Part shown: positions 7,686-21,558 of the stretch, one piece after another
Layout: every line of letters starts with the position of its first letter
Numbering within the stretch: the first letter of the stretch is position 1
NCBI GenBank assembly: GCA_022653075.1
Contig: JALCSB010000016.1
Span: forward strand, 1-40,616
Direction: 5' to 3'
DNA length: 40,616 bases
Source of the DNA: Intestinimonas sp.
GTDB taxonomy: Bacteria; Bacillota; Clostridia; Oscillospirales; Oscillospiraceae
The notes under the pieces: generated by a model
Seen by the model: only the letters and a program-made list of their open reading frames with translations
The model's database searches: none
What the model was told of the DNA's origin: nothing
Program-made: the position numbers and the translations under genes

Positions 7686-8923
7686 AATACATCTCCGGCG
7701 GCGTGACCGCCCCAAAGGGCTTTCTGGCAGCCGGTATCCGCTGCGGCGTCAAAGGCGGAACCTGCACAACCACCGATGATTTTCTGACCGGCAAGAAAGA
7801 CCTCGCCATGATTCTGTCCGAGAAGGAGTGTACCGCAGCCGCCGTTTATACGCTCAACCGGGTCAAGGCTTCTCCCATTTATATCACCATGGAGCATCTG
7901 GAGGACGGCGTGGCCTGGGGTGTCATCGCCAACAGCGGCAACGCCAACGCATGCGCACCCAAGGGACATGAAAACGCGGAGGCCATGTGCCGCTGCGCCG
8001 CCGAAGCCACCGGCCGCAAGGCCAGCGACTTTGTGGTGGCATCCACCGGCGTTATTGGACAGACCCTGAACGTCGGTGCCATCCAAAAGGGTACCCCCTT
8101 CTTAGTCGGGCAACTCTCCCAGGACGGCTCCGACGCGGCCGCGCATGCCATCATGACCACTGATACTGTGAAAAAGGAGCAGACGGTCTCCTTTCTAATT
8201 GGCGGAAAGACCGTCACCATCGGCGCCATCGCCAAAGGCTCCGGCATGATTCACCCCAACATGGGCACCATGCTCTGCTTTATCACCACGGACTGTGCCA
8301 TCACGCACGAGATGCTCTCCGACGCCCTCCATGCGGTGATCCCCGTCACCTTCAACCGGGTCACAGTGGACGGCGACACCTCCACGAACGACATGTGTGT
8401 AATTTTGGCCAATGGCATGGCAGACAATCCGCTCATTGAGTGGAAGGACGATAATTATGTCGTATTTGTCAAAGCATTGGGTGAACTCTGTCGCGCACTG
8501 GCCCGCAGGATTGCCGGCGACGGCGAGGGCGCCAGCAAGCTTGTTACCTGCTTGATCCATAACGCCCGCAATGAGGAAACCGCCGAGCGGCTGGCCAAGG
8601 CCGTGGTAGGGTCCTCGCTGGTCAAGGCGGCCATGTTTGGTGCCGATGCCAACTGGGGCCGTGTACTGTGCGCCATGGGCTACTCCAAGGCCCCTTTCCG
8701 TCCTGAATATGTGGATGTGACATTTACCTCCCCGGCAGGCGAGATTTTGGTCTGCAAGGACGGTGCCGGTCTCGACTTTGATGAAGACGCGGCCAAGAGC
8801 ATTCTGTCTCAGGACGAGGTGGTCATCGACGTGAACCTCCACGAGGGCGAACAGCGGGCCGAGTGCTGGGGTTGCGACCTTACCTACGATTATGTTAAGA
8901 TCAACGGTGATTACAGGACCTGA
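7682..8923 (+). CDS. argJ: Bifunctional ornithine acetyltransferase / N-acetylglutamate synthase
   Basis: Transfers the acetyl group from N-acetylornithine back to glutamate, and in many bacteria also makes N-acetylglutamate from acetyl-CoA. The 413-residue precursor carries ANSGNANAC near residue 83 and the self-cleavage site HPNMG/TML, with T196 expected to become the N-terminal nucleophile of the beta chain. Because ArgJ recycles acetyl groups, the operon needs no argE. Whether this one is bifunctional or only recycling cannot be told from sequence. The start overlaps the argC stop. Confidence 0.95.
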   Translation: MKYISGGVTAPKGFLAAGIRCGVKGGTCTTTDDFLTGKKDLAMILSEKECTAAAVYTLNRVKASPIYITMEHLEDGVAWGVIANSGNANACAPKGHENAEAMCRCAAEATGRKASDFVVASTGVIGQTLNVGAIQKGTPFLVGQLSQDGSDAAAHAIMTTDTVKKEQTVSFLIGGKTVTIGAIAKGSGMIHPNMGTMLCFITTDCAITHEMLSDALHAVIPVTFNRVTVDGDTSTNDMCVILANGMADNPLIEWKDDNYVVFVKALGELCRALARRIAGDGEGASKLVTCLIHNARNEETAERLAKAVVGSSLVKAAMFGADANWGRVLCAMGYSKAPFRPEYVDVTFTSPAGEILVCKDGAGLDFDEDAAKSILSQDEVVIDVNLHEGEQRAECWGCDLTYDYVKINGDYRT

Positions 8924-9014
8924 TCGAAACAGCCGGCCCTGTAGTTTTTTCACCGGCCTGCGCGCCGTTTTTCATACGGCGGCGCCTGTTTAAGTAACAA
9001 AGGAGCGAGTAGGT

Positions 9015-9869
9015 ATGTCATCCTCTCATGTGGAGCGGGCCGGTGTATTGGCCGAAGCGCTTCCCTATATTCAAAAATTCAACGGTAAGACCGTTGTGAT
9101 CAAATACGGCGGCAACGCCATGGTATCCAACGAGCTGCGCCATGCGGTCATCAGCGATATTGTGCTGCTGAACTTGGTAGGGATCCGTGTAGTCGTAGTA
9201 CATGGCGGGGGGCCGGAAATTACCGCCATGCTGAAAAAAATCGGCAAGGAGTCCCGATTTGTAAACGGACTGCGCTATACCGACAAAGAGACCATGGATA
9301 TCGTTCAGCAGGTGTTGTGTGGGAAAGTAAATAAGGATCTGGTGGCCACCATTAACCGGATGGGAGGCCGAGCCATCGGCCTATGCGGTATGGACGGCGG
9401 AATGCTGAAAGCTGTCCAACTGGAGGAACAGTATGGCCTTGTCGGTAGGATCACGCAGGTGGAACCTGCGCCGGCAACCGATGTCCTGGAAAAAGGCTAC
9501 ATTCCTGTCATATCCACTGTGGCACAGGGCGAGGACGCTGAGTGCGCCTATAATATTAACGCCGATACGGCGGCCGCCAAGCTGGCCGTGGCACTGGGCG
9601 CGGAGAAGCTCATTCTGCTGACCGACGTACGCGGCCTGTTGCAAGATCCCCATGATGAGAGCACTTTGCTGCATGTGGTGGAGCTGTCTCAGGTCCCCGG
9701 TCTCATTAAAGACGGGATTATTCAGGGTGGTATGATCCCAAAGGTGGACTGCTGCGTGGAGGCGGTGCGTTCCGGCGTGGAGCGCGCCCATATCCTGGAC
9801 GGACGTATTCCCCATTCTATTCTTAACGAGCTTCTCTCCGATGCGGGTATCGGAACCATGATATTGTGA
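9015..9869 (+). CDS. argB: Acetylglutamate kinase
   Basis: Phosphorylates N-acetylglutamate with ATP, usually the arginine-feedback step. The 284-residue protein has the amino-acid-kinase fold motifs KYGGNAM (K30), VVHGGGPEI at 62-69 and GGMIPKV near the C terminus. The N terminus begins with the helix (VERAGVLAEALPYIQKF) seen in arginine-sensitive hexameric kinases, which suggests but does not prove feedback inhibition. AAGGAG stands ten bases before the ATG. A GC-rich imperfect hairpin occupies part of the 91-base gap from argJ. Confidence 0.95.
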   Translation: MSSSHVERAGVLAEALPYIQKFNGKTVVIKYGGNAMVSNELRHAVISDIVLLNLVGIRVVVVHGGGPEITAMLKKIGKESRFVNGLRYTDKETMDIVQQVLCGKVNKDLVATINRMGGRAIGLCGMDGGMLKAVQLEEQYGLVGRITQVEPAPATDVLEKGYIPVISTVAQGEDAECAYNINADTAAAKLAVALGAEKLILLTDVRGLLQDPHDESTLLHVVELSQVPGLIKDGIIQGGMIPKVDCCVEAVRSGVERAHILDGRIPHSILNELLSDAGIGTMIL

Positions 9870-9886
9870 AAGAAGGGTACCAGAGT

Positions 9887-11065
9887 ATGACCCATGACGA
9901 GCTTGTCCAGTTGGACAGCCAGTACATCATGCACACCTACGGACGTTTTCCAGTGGACATAGACCACGGAAAAAATGCCACGCTGTATGCACTCAACGGC
10001 CAGAAGTATATTGACTTCGCCAGCGGTATCGGTGCGGCTTCCGTCGGACACTGCAACCCCGCGTGGATCTCCGCCATTACGGAGCAGATTCAGAAGCTGG
10101 GGCATATTTCCAACCTGTTCTACTCCCAGCCCGGTCCGAAGCTGGCACAAAAGCTGTGCCAGCGTTCCGGCATGTCGGATGTCTTTTTTGCCAACTCCGG
10201 CGCAGAATCCAACGAGGGCCTCATCAAGCTGGCCCGGAAATACTCCTTTGACAAATATGGTAAGGGCCGCAACGCCATTCTTACTCTGAAAAATTCCTTT
10301 CATGGCCGCACCATTACCACGCTGACCGCCACCGGGCAGGATGTGTTCCACAACTACTTTTTCCCTTTTGATCAGGGATTTCGCTATGCCACACCTACCC
10401 TTGAGGGTATAAAGGAAGTGGAGGGAGACGACGTATGCGCCGTGATGCTGGAGCTGATTCAGGGCGAGGGCGGCGTGTTGCCCATGGATCAGGGCTTTAT
10501 CCACGATCTTGCCGCGCTCTGCACGCAGCGGGATTGGCTGCTGCTGGTGGACGAGGTGCAGACCGGGATTGGGCGGACCGGTACCCTGTTCTGCTATCAG
10601 CAGTACGGCATCCAGCCGGACGCAGTCTCCTTTGCCAAAGGAATTGCGGGCGGACTTCCCTTCGGCGGTTTTCTGGCCAATGAAAAATGCCGGGACGTAC
10701 TGACCCCAGGCACCCATGCCAGTACTTTTGGCGCCAATCCCGTCTGCGCAGCGGCTGCACTGGCTGTGCTGGACATTTTAGACGACGCCGCGCTGAACGC
10801 CGTAAAGGAAAAGGGTACCTATCTCCGAAGCGCGATAGAAGCCATGAATCTGCCCTGCCTGGGCAAGACCCGCGGCTTGGGCCTCATGATCGGTATTGAA
10901 GTGAAGGGCAATGTATCCAATCGGGAGCTGGCGGTGCGGCTTATTCAAAACGGCCTACTCGTTCTCACCGCCGGACCCGGCCTGCGGCTGCTCCCTCCGC
11001 TTACGATTACAAAGGATGAGATGGACCAGGGTCTGGCAATTCTCCGGAATACGTTGAAATCCTAG
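9887..11065 (+). CDS. argD: Acetylornithine aminotransferase
   Basis: PLP enzyme that moves an amino group from glutamate to N-acetylglutamate semialdehyde. Class III aminotransferase motifs are present: FANSGAESNEG, the LVDEVQTGIGRTG segment, and the PLP lysine K251 in SFAKGIAGG. I chose the ATG at 9887 (392 residues) because AGAAGG lies ten bases before it; a GTG at 9866 overlapping the argB stop is possible and would add seven residues, but has no good ribosome binding site. Some ArgD enzymes also act in lysine synthesis, but dapL in this window makes that role unnecessary. Confidence 0.94.
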   Translation: MTHDELVQLDSQYIMHTYGRFPVDIDHGKNATLYALNGQKYIDFASGIGAASVGHCNPAWISAITEQIQKLGHISNLFYSQPGPKLAQKLCQRSGMSDVFFANSGAESNEGLIKLARKYSFDKYGKGRNAILTLKNSFHGRTITTLTATGQDVFHNYFFPFDQGFRYATPTLEGIKEVEGDDVCAVMLELIQGEGGVLPMDQGFIHDLAALCTQRDWLLLVDEVQTGIGRTGTLFCYQQYGIQPDAVSFAKGIAGGLPFGGFLANEKCRDVLTPGTHASTFGANPVCAAAALAVLDILDDAALNAVKEKGTYLRSAIEAMNLPCLGKTRGLGLMIGIEVKGNVSNRELAVRLIQNGLLVLTAGPGLRLLPPLTITKDEMDQGLAILRNTLKS

Positions 11066-11081
11066 AAAAGAGGTGTACAGC

Positions 11082-11996
11082 ATGAAAAAAGATTTGTTAA
11101 AACTCATGGACCTGTCCCGGGAGGACATCACTAAGATTCTGAACGTGGGCGACCAGATGAAGTATAATCAAAAGCACAAGCTAACGCATAATTATCTGGA
11201 AGGCAAATCTCTGGCCATGATCTTTGAAAAAAACTCCACCCGCACCCGCGTCTCTTTCGAGACCGGTATGTATCAGTTGGGCGGCCACGCGCTGTTTCTC
11301 TCCGGCAGGGAGTCTCAAATCGGTCGTGGAGAACCTATTGAGGACACCGCCAGAGTTCTGTCCCGCTACTGCGACGGCATTATGATCCGAACTTACGAGC
11401 AGGCTGAGGTGGAGGAACTGGCCAAGTTTGCAACCATTCCCGTCATCAACGGTCTGACCGACTTTGCCCATCCCTGTCAGGTATTGGCCGATCTCATGAC
11501 TGTCCGGGAGCGCATGACCCGGCTGGCGGGGCTGAATCTGTGCTTTATCGGGGACGGCAACAATATGGCCAATTCTCTCATTGTGGGCGGTCTCAAATGC
11601 GGTATGAACGTATCGGTGGCCTGTCCCAAGGGCTATGAGCCGGACCAGAAGGTCCTGGACTATGCAAAAACCGTGACCGACGCCAGCTTCCGCTTAGCCT
11701 GTAATCCCCTGGAAGCCGCAGAGGACGCTGATGTGATCATTACCGACGTGTGGGCATCCATGGGGCAGGAGGACGAAGCACAGAAACGCCGGATTGCCTT
11801 TCAGGGTTATCAAATCAACGAGGCGCTCATGAAAAAAGCACATGCCTCCGCGATGGTACAGCACTGTCTGCCCGCCCATCGGGGCGAGGAAATTTCCGCC
11901 GAGGTGTTCGAGGCGCATGCCGACGAAATTTTTGAGGAAGCCGAGAACCGGCTTCATGCCCAGAAGGCAGTTATGTATCTGCTGATGGGAGATTAA
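11082..11996 (+). CDS. argF: Ornithine carbamoyltransferase
   Basis: Makes citrulline from ornithine and carbamoyl phosphate. The 304-residue protein shows the carbamoyl phosphate motif STRTR (S52-R56), HPCQVLAD, and HCLPAHRGEE, in which the cysteine is the ornithine-site residue. The ATG at 11082 has AGAGG eight bases upstream; a GTG nine bases earlier is less likely. It ends the arginine operon and is followed at once by a strong terminator. carAB, needed for carbamoyl phosphate, is elsewhere. Confidence 0.95.
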   Translation: MKKDLLKLMDLSREDITKILNVGDQMKYNQKHKLTHNYLEGKSLAMIFEKNSTRTRVSFETGMYQLGGHALFLSGRESQIGRGEPIEDTARVLSRYCDGIMIRTYEQAEVEELAKFATIPVINGLTDFAHPCQVLADLMTVRERMTRLAGLNLCFIGDGNNMANSLIVGGLKCGMNVSVACPKGYEPDQKVLDYAKTVTDASFRLACNPLEAAEDADVIITDVWASMGQEDEAQKRRIAFQGYQINEALMKKAHASAMVQHCLPAHRGEEISAEVFEAHADEIFEEAENRLHAQKAVMYLLMGD

Positions 11997-12016
11997 ACAC
12001 TTTCCGGATCAATTTG

Positions 12017-12062
12017 AAAAAGCAGGGCGGCTGCAATTCATGCAGCCGCCCTGCTTTTTTCT
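12017..12062 (+). terminator. Terminator of the arg operon (bidirectional)
   Basis: AAAAGCAGGGCGGCTGCA pairs with TGCAGCCGCCCTGCTTTT over a five-base loop, followed by TTTTTTC. A run of A on the other side lets it also stop the leftward fumarase-beta transcript ending at 12069. Confidence 0.93.
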
Positions 12063-12068
12063 TCCTGT

Positions 12069-12632
12069 TCAGATTTGCTGATACAGCGCGCGCCCGCTCT
12101 TATAGCGGTTTCCGCCGCGGCAGTCAATGGCCACGGTCACCGGAAAATCTTTCACGATTAGCTTTTTAATGGATTCACAGCCTAAGTCCTCGAAGGCCAC
12201 AACCTCCGCCGATTGGATACATTGTGCAATTAAAGCCCCCGCTCCGCCCACGGCGGCAAAATAGCAGGCACCGTTTTCCCGGATGGCTGCCTCCACCGCC
12301 TGACTGCGGTCCCCTTTTCCAATCATGGCAGCCAGACCCATATTGAGCAGCCGGGGTGCGAAGCGGTCCATCCGCCCGGCGGTGGTGGGCCCACAGGCGC
12401 CTACCGCCATACCCTGCTGGGCTGGTGTAGGCCCCGCATAATAGATGACGGAATCCCGAATTGGGATCGGAAGCTCCTCTCCCCGGTCCAATCGTTCAAA
12501 CAGCCGTTTATGCGCGGCGTCCCGGGCGGTATAGATAACACCGGAAAGCAGAATCCGGTCCCCGATCTGGAGTTTGGTCAGAACGGGCCGCAGTTCTGAC
12601 GTATCAAGGGAAATCGTCTCCTGTTCCGTCAT
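12069..12632 (-). CDS. Fe-S hydro-lyase beta subunit (fumarase / tartrate dehydratase type)
   Basis: A 187-residue protein matching the C-terminal (beta) domain of class I fumarases and L-tartrate dehydratases, with the conserved GPTTAGRMD segment, GKG, and FEDLGCESIKKL near the end. In two-subunit enzymes the alpha chain holds the 4Fe-4S cluster and the pair interconverts fumarate and malate or related acids. Oddly, no alpha subunit is adjacent: the upstream gene, overlapping by four bases, is a DivIVA-like protein. Either the partner is elsewhere or a rearrangement separated them. Its substrate cannot be read from the sequence. Confidence 0.85.
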   Translation of the reverse strand: MTEQETISLDTSELRPVLTKLQIGDRILLSGVIYTARDAAHKRLFERLDRGEELPIPIRDSVIYYAGPTPAQQGMAVGACGPTTAGRMDRFAPRLLNMGLAAMIGKGDRSQAVEAAIRENGACYFAAVGGAGALIAQCIQSAEVVAFEDLGCESIKKLIVKDFPVTVAIDCRGGNRYKSGRALYQQI

Positions 12633-13372
12633 CTCGCCACGGCCTCCTCCTTCTCATCCAGAGGAAGCGGTTCCGGTGCCGTAAGGCCACAGGGATTGCC
12701 CCCATAGCTGACAAGCAGATGCTGCAGGGCGGCATCATGCTCCGAAAATTCGGTTTGAACCGCGCGCAGGGCCTTATCCGCCCGGCCCAGTTCTCCCATG
12801 GCATGGGATAGCGTTGCGTCCACGTCGCCCCGCAGGCGCTCATACCCGCTTTGAATTCGCCGGAGCAGCTGCTCCACCTCTTCGCGGGTCTTCTGTGCGT
12901 TCTCCTCGGCGGCGGATTCAATGGCCTGTGCCCGCTGATGGGCTTCCAGTTCGATGGTAGCGGTGCGGTCCTTCAATTCATCATAGGCCGCGGCACCTGC
13001 TCTCATTTTTTCCATCACTGCTTTCATCTGTTCATTCTCTGTTTGGAGGCTCTCCAGCGTCTGCTGCGCCTGGGCGGCAAATTGCTCCACATCCGCCAGC
13101 GCTTTCGTTTTTTCCGTCAGCGCAGCCGATTTTTCTTCCAGTATTTTTGTCAGTTCCTCAATCCGCTGCTGCAAACCAGCAACTTGCCCTTCAGCCCTCT
13201 GGGCGGCGGTACGGTCTTTTTCAGCAGCCGATTCCGCCTCTTCCCTCGCGCGCTGCAACGTGGCAGTGCGTTCCGCCTGCGTCTGCGCCGCGTCCGAGAT
13301 ATAATCCAGTACGTCTTGCCGGTTAAAACCGCCGAATACGGACGTGCGGAAGGTCTGTTCCGGAACTCCCAT
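12629..13372 (-). CDS. DivIVA-like coiled-coil protein
   Basis: A 247-residue protein. The start MGVPEQTFRTSVFGGFNRQDVLDYI resembles the N-terminal lipid-binding crossover region of DivIVA/GpsB family proteins, which sit on curved membrane and recruit division or wall-synthesis proteins. From about residue 28 to 215 it is nearly continuous Glu/Gln/Ala-rich coiled coil; the last 30 residues are acidic. I chose the ATG at 13372, ten bases after AGAGAGG; a longer frame beginning at 13477 starts before the predicted transcript start. Its stop overlaps the hydro-lyase start (ATGA), an unexpected functional pairing. Confidence 0.75.
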   Translation of the reverse strand: MGVPEQTFRTSVFGGFNRQDVLDYISDAAQTQAERTATLQRAREEAESAAEKDRTAAQRAEGQVAGLQQRIEELTKILEEKSAALTEKTKALADVEQFAAQAQQTLESLQTENEQMKAVMEKMRAGAAAYDELKDRTATIELEAHQRAQAIESAAEENAQKTREEVEQLLRRIQSGYERLRGDVDATLSHAMGELGRADKALRAVQTEFSEHDAALQHLLVSYGGNPCGLTAPEPLPLDEKEEAVAR

Positions 13373-13438
13373 ATGTAACACCTCTCTGCACCCGCCAGCG
13401 CTCGATCCTGCGGCGGGCCTCTGTCTATACCGTTTCTT

Positions 13439-13467
13439 ATCATAACATAGACAACAGGGAAACTCAA
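13439..13467 (-). promoter_or_regulatory. Promoter of the DivIVA-like / hydro-lyase operon
   Basis: Minus strand TTGAGT (13467-13462), 17-base spacer, TATGAT (13444-13439), about 60 bases before the chosen start codon. Confidence 0.65.
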
Positions 13468-13519
13468 ATCTTTTCATAAATTTCCAAATTGCATTTGTAT
13501 TCTGTTTTTTACCGGTTTA

Positions 13520-13564
13520 AAACAGATGCCGGCCCCGCTGCATAGAGAATACAGCGGGGCCGGC
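13520..13564 (-). terminator. Terminator after gltD
   Basis: GCCGGCCCCGCTG and its exact complement form a 13-bp stem with an 11-base loop (13528-13564). On the minus strand it is followed by ATCTGTTTT, so the T tract is weak, but the position 12 bases after the gltD stop fits an operon end. Confidence 0.75.
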
Positions 13565-13576
13565 AAAACGGAATAT

Positions 13577-15036
13577 TCAGTTCAAATTGCTGTATCCGAT
13601 CAGGTACTCGTCCACCTCACGAGCGGCCGCGCGGCCCTCCGCAATAGCCCACACCACCAGAGACTGCCCCCGGTGCATGTCGCCGGCTGTAAAGACCTTC
13701 GGTACCGCCGTGGCATAACGGCCTGGTTCGGTCCGGATATTACTGCGCTCATTTACCGCCGCGCCAAAAGCTTCCGGTACATAGGACTGCGGCCCCAGGA
13801 ACCCGGCGGCAATCAGCAGCAGATCACAGGGCAAAACGTCCTCGGTGCCCGGAACAGGCTTCAAATTCTTGCCTAATTTGACCGTCTTGGCAGCTTTCAG
13901 CGTACCCTGCTCATCCCGTACCAGCTCCGTCACCGTGGTCTGATAGAGCCGGGGATCGTGGCCGAATTTGGCGATAGCCTCCTCCTGACCATAATCCGTT
14001 TTACAGATTTTCGGCCACTCCGGCCACGGATTATCCTCCGCGCGGCTGTCGGGTGCTTTTGGCATCATCTCCAGTTGAATGACAGAGGCACAGCCATGGC
14101 GGATGCAGGTTCCAACACAGTCATTACCCGTATCGCCGCCGCCTATGATGACCACCTGCTTGCCGGCGGCGTCTACATAGCGCTTATCGGTCAGGTCGGA
14201 ATCCAGCAGGCTTTTTGTCGTGGATTTCAGAAAGTCCACGGCGAAATATACACCGCTTCCCTCCCGGCCGGGCACCTTCAGATCGCGGGGATTACCCGCG
14301 CCGCCGCAGAGAACCACCGCGTCAAAATCCGCCAGAAGCTGATCCGCCGTCACGTCCTTCCCCACGTCCACGCCAGTGCGAAACTCCACGCCCTCAGCGG
14401 TCATAAATTCGGTGCGGCGGGTAACAATCCGCTTTTCCAGTTTCATATTTGGAATACCGTACATGAGCAGTCCCCCCGCCCGGTCAGACCGCTCGAATAC
14501 CACTGCCGTATGTCCCCGATGATTGAGCTGATCGGCCACAGCCAGTCCGGAAGGTCCCGAACCAACCACCGCCACCCGCTTACCGGTACGCACCTTGGGC
14601 GGTTTGGGCTTCATGCGCCCCTCTGCCCAGGCATCCTCGATAATCCACAATTCATTGGCCTTTACTGTAACCGGATCGCCATAGAGGCCGCAGGTACAGG
14701 CAGCCTCGCACAGCGCGGGACAGACGCGCCCGGTAAACTCAGGAAAATTATTGGTTTTGCGCAGACGTTGAAGCGCATGGTCAAAGTTTCCGGTATAGAC
14801 CAAGTCATTCCACTCCGGTACCAGATTATGAAGTGGACAGCCGGAAACCATCCCATGAAGCACTGCGCCGGATTGACAGTACGGTACGCCGCACTCCATG
14901 CACCGGGCGCCTTGTTCCTGTCTTTTCTCGCGGGACAGCGGCGGATGGAACTCATTCCAGTGTTTAATCCGGGAAAGGGGCGCTTCAGCGAGATCGTTTT
15001 CCCGTTCGTATTCCATAAACCCTGTTGGTTTTCCCA

Positions 15037-15037
<1 letters not shown>
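13577..15037 (-). CDS. gltD: Glutamate synthase, small subunit
   Basis: Beta subunit of NADPH-dependent glutamate synthase; it passes electrons from NADPH through FAD and two 4Fe-4S clusters to GltB. The 486-residue protein has N-terminal cluster cysteines (C46, C49, C54, C67, then C106, C110, C114, C116), an FAD-binding VVGSGPSGLA at about 157-166, and an NAD(P)H-binding VIIGGGDTGND in the second half. The ATG overlaps the gltB TAA by one base, so the two are translationally coupled. Last gene of the glnA-to-gltD run. Confidence 0.96.
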
Positions 15038-19584
<4,547 letters not shown>

Positions 19585-19623
19585 AGTCATTCCCCTTTCG
19601 GGCAGAGTGAAATTATAGTTTAT

Positions 19624-20841
19624 TTATAGGATACTCCGGATGCGCTCCACCGCCTGCGCGGTCTTTTCTGCATCGCCGAAGGCGGTCAGGCGGATATAAC
19701 CCTCTCCGCTGGGTCCAAATCCGGCGCCGGGTGTCGTCACCACATTTGCCTGTTTCAGAAGCAGGTCAAAAAAGTCCCAGGAAGGCATGCCGTCCGGTGT
19801 CCGCACCCAGATATAGGGCGAATTCTCGCCGCCGAAGGCTGCAAGGCCAGCGGCCAGCAATCCATTTCGAATGCAGACAGCATTTTTCCGGTAATAGTCC
19901 AAATTCTCCCGAACCTGCTGGGCACCCTCCGGCGAATAGACGGCGGCGGCCCCCATCTGAGTTACATAGGGCACACCGTTAAATTTGGTGCACTGACGGC
20001 GGTTCCACAGGTCCCGCAGATGTGCGCCATCCCGTACCAGCGCCTCTGGGATCATCGTGTAGGCACAGCGGGCACCGGTAAAGCCAGCAGTCTTGGAAAA
20101 AGACCGGAATTCAATGGCGCAGGTCTCCGCCCCCGGAATCTCATAAATGGAGTGGGGAATCGCCGGATCGGTAATATACGCCTCATAGGCGGCGTCAAAA
20201 AGGATAATCGCTCCGCAGGCATTCGCATAGTTCACCCACGCAGCCAGTTGTTCCCGGGTAGCCACCGCGCCAGTGGGGTTATTGGGGAAGCAGAGGTACA
20301 CCAAATCCACCGGCTTCTGAAGGACCTCCGGAATAAAGTGATTCTCCCTTGTACACGGCATGTAGCACAAATTGGACCACTTTCCCGTGGCCGGGTCATA
20401 CTCCCCGGCCCGTCCGGACATTACATTAGTATCCACATAGACAGGATAGACCGGATCACAGACGGCAACCCGGTTATCCTGAGCAAAAATATCGACGATA
20501 TTGCCACAGTCGCTTTTTGCCCCGTCACTGATAAAGATTTCATCCGCACGGATTTTGATCCCGCGTGCGGCAAAATCATGCTGTGCAATCGTCTCGCGCA
20601 GGAAGTCATAGCCCTGCTCCGGACCGTAGCCGCGGAACGTAGACACCTGCCCCATTTCGTCGGCCGCCCTATGCATAGCGGCTACCACAGCGGCAGGCAG
20701 CGGGCGGGTCACGTCCCCGATTCCAAGCAGAATAAGTTCCCTGTCCGGATTTTCAGTTCGGTAGGCGGCAACGCGGCGGGCAATTTCCGAAAATAGGTAA
20801 TTCCCTGGAAGCTTTTGAAAATTGTCATTAATTCTGGCCAT
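19624..20841 (-). CDS. dapL: LL-diaminopimelate aminotransferase
   Basis: PLP enzyme that converts tetrahydrodipicolinate directly to LL-diaminopimelate with glutamate as donor, the one-step branch of lysine and peptidoglycan precursor synthesis. The 405-residue protein begins [21 protein letters not shown], characteristic of DapL, and has [19 protein letters not shown] and the PLP lysine K250 in [10 protein letters not shown]. The ATG at 20841 has AAAGGAG eight bases upstream; an in-frame start 39 bases earlier is rejected. Being placed before gltBD ties its glutamate use to glutamate supply. Confidence 0.93.
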   Translation of the reverse strand: MARINDNFQKLPGNYLFSEIARRVAAYRTENPDRELILLGIGDVTRPLPAAVVAAMHRAADEMGQVSTFRGYGPEQGYDFLRETIAQHDFAARGIKIRADEIFISDGAKSDCGNIVDIFAQDNRVAVCDPVYPVYVDTNVMSGRAGEYDPATGKWSNLCYMPCTRENHFIPEVLQKPVDLVYLCFPNNPTGAVATREQLAAWVNYANACGAIILFDAAYEAYITDPAIPHSIYEIPGAETCAIEFRSFSKTAGFTGARCAYTMIPEALVRDGAHLRDLWNRRQCTKFNGVPYVTQMGAAAVYSPEGAQQVRENLDYYRKNAVCIRNGLLAAGLAAFGGENSPYIWVRTPDGMPSWDFFDLLLKQANVVTTPGAGFGPSGEGYIRLTAFGDAEKTAQAVERIRSIL

Positions 20842-20913
20842 GGCTCTGTCTCCTTTGACAATTTGTATGGTGGTTCGCATTCCGCGGCCCCTTTGCCGCA
20901 GAATAGACGAAGC

Positions 20914-20958
20914 GGCGGCAGTCGGTCAGGGACTGCCGCCGAACGACTTGACGTCGTT
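20914..20958 (-). promoter_or_regulatory. Twin hairpins in the gap before dapL
   Basis: In transcript order, AACGAC/GTCGTT with a five-base loop (20958-20942) is followed after one base by GGCGGCAGTC/GACTGCCGCC with a seven-base loop (20940-20914). Two adjacent stems downstream of an ANTAR gene recall ANTAR RNA targets, but those have six-base loops with A at position 1 and G at position 4, not seen here. No T run follows. Confidence 0.5.
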
Positions 20959-20975
20959 TCGTCGTATGTTCTGAA

Positions 20976-21515
20976 TTACTGACTGGTGAGAACCAGTCTG
21001 GCAGTTTGGACCATCTTTGCTCCTGAATCCATGCTTTTTTTCTGTAGGAACCGATGGGCCTGGGCCTCGGTCATACCGTAACGGTCCATCAGTACTGCCT
21101 TTGCCTCATTAATCACGGTGGTCTCTTGTTCGCTGCGCTGCGGCCGGATATACTTCTCCAGCCTGTGGCTCATTTGCAGCAGCATTCGAACGGAAGCGGT
21201 CAGATCGCTGCGGCTGACAGGAGAAGATAATTTAAATATTTCATCGTTCGGGCATAGCTCCAGCAAATCCTGAACCGCTAGCATCAGCATAGAACAGGAG
21301 GGCGGCAGGTCGCCAAACAGATTCTCCGCCGTTTCATCCGGCAACTTAAAGCCGCAGATAACCGTAGTCAAACGCTGCTTGGAAACCACACGTTTGACCT
21401 CAGCAGCTGAATGGCAGACGATGCAGGAAGCCACGCCGCTACCCTCGATAATCTCGCGTACACGCTCACAATTCTTTGCGCTTTCAAACGCAACGATTAC
21501 TTGATCCATTATCAT
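20976..21515 (-). CDS. ANTAR-domain regulator with degenerate receiver
   Basis: A 179-residue protein with a receiver-like domain (about 1-110), a short coiled helix, and a C-terminal ANTAR domain (about 125-175: NEAKAVLMDRYGMTEAQAHRFLQKKSM). ANTAR domains bind paired RNA hairpins and prevent transcription termination, often in nitrogen genes. The position that normally holds the phosphorylated aspartate, three residues before LPD, is Gly55 (CGFKLPD), so classical phosphorylation is unlikely. It lies 43 bases after glnA with no terminator between, and before dapL-gltBD. I infer a role in nitrogen control of this operon; its RNA targets are not proven. Confidence 0.85.
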   Translation of the reverse strand: MIMDQVIVAFESAKNCERVREIIEGSGVASCIVCHSAAEVKRVVSKQRLTTVICGFKLPDETAENLFGDLPPSCSMLMLAVQDLLELCPNDEIFKLSSPVSRSDLTASVRMLLQMSHRLEKYIRPQRSEQETTVINEAKAVLMDRYGMTEAQAHRFLQKKSMDSGAKMVQTARLVLTSQ

Positions 21516-21558
21516 ATCGGTCCAACTTCCTCTCTAAGGTGAACCGAAGCACCCACCA

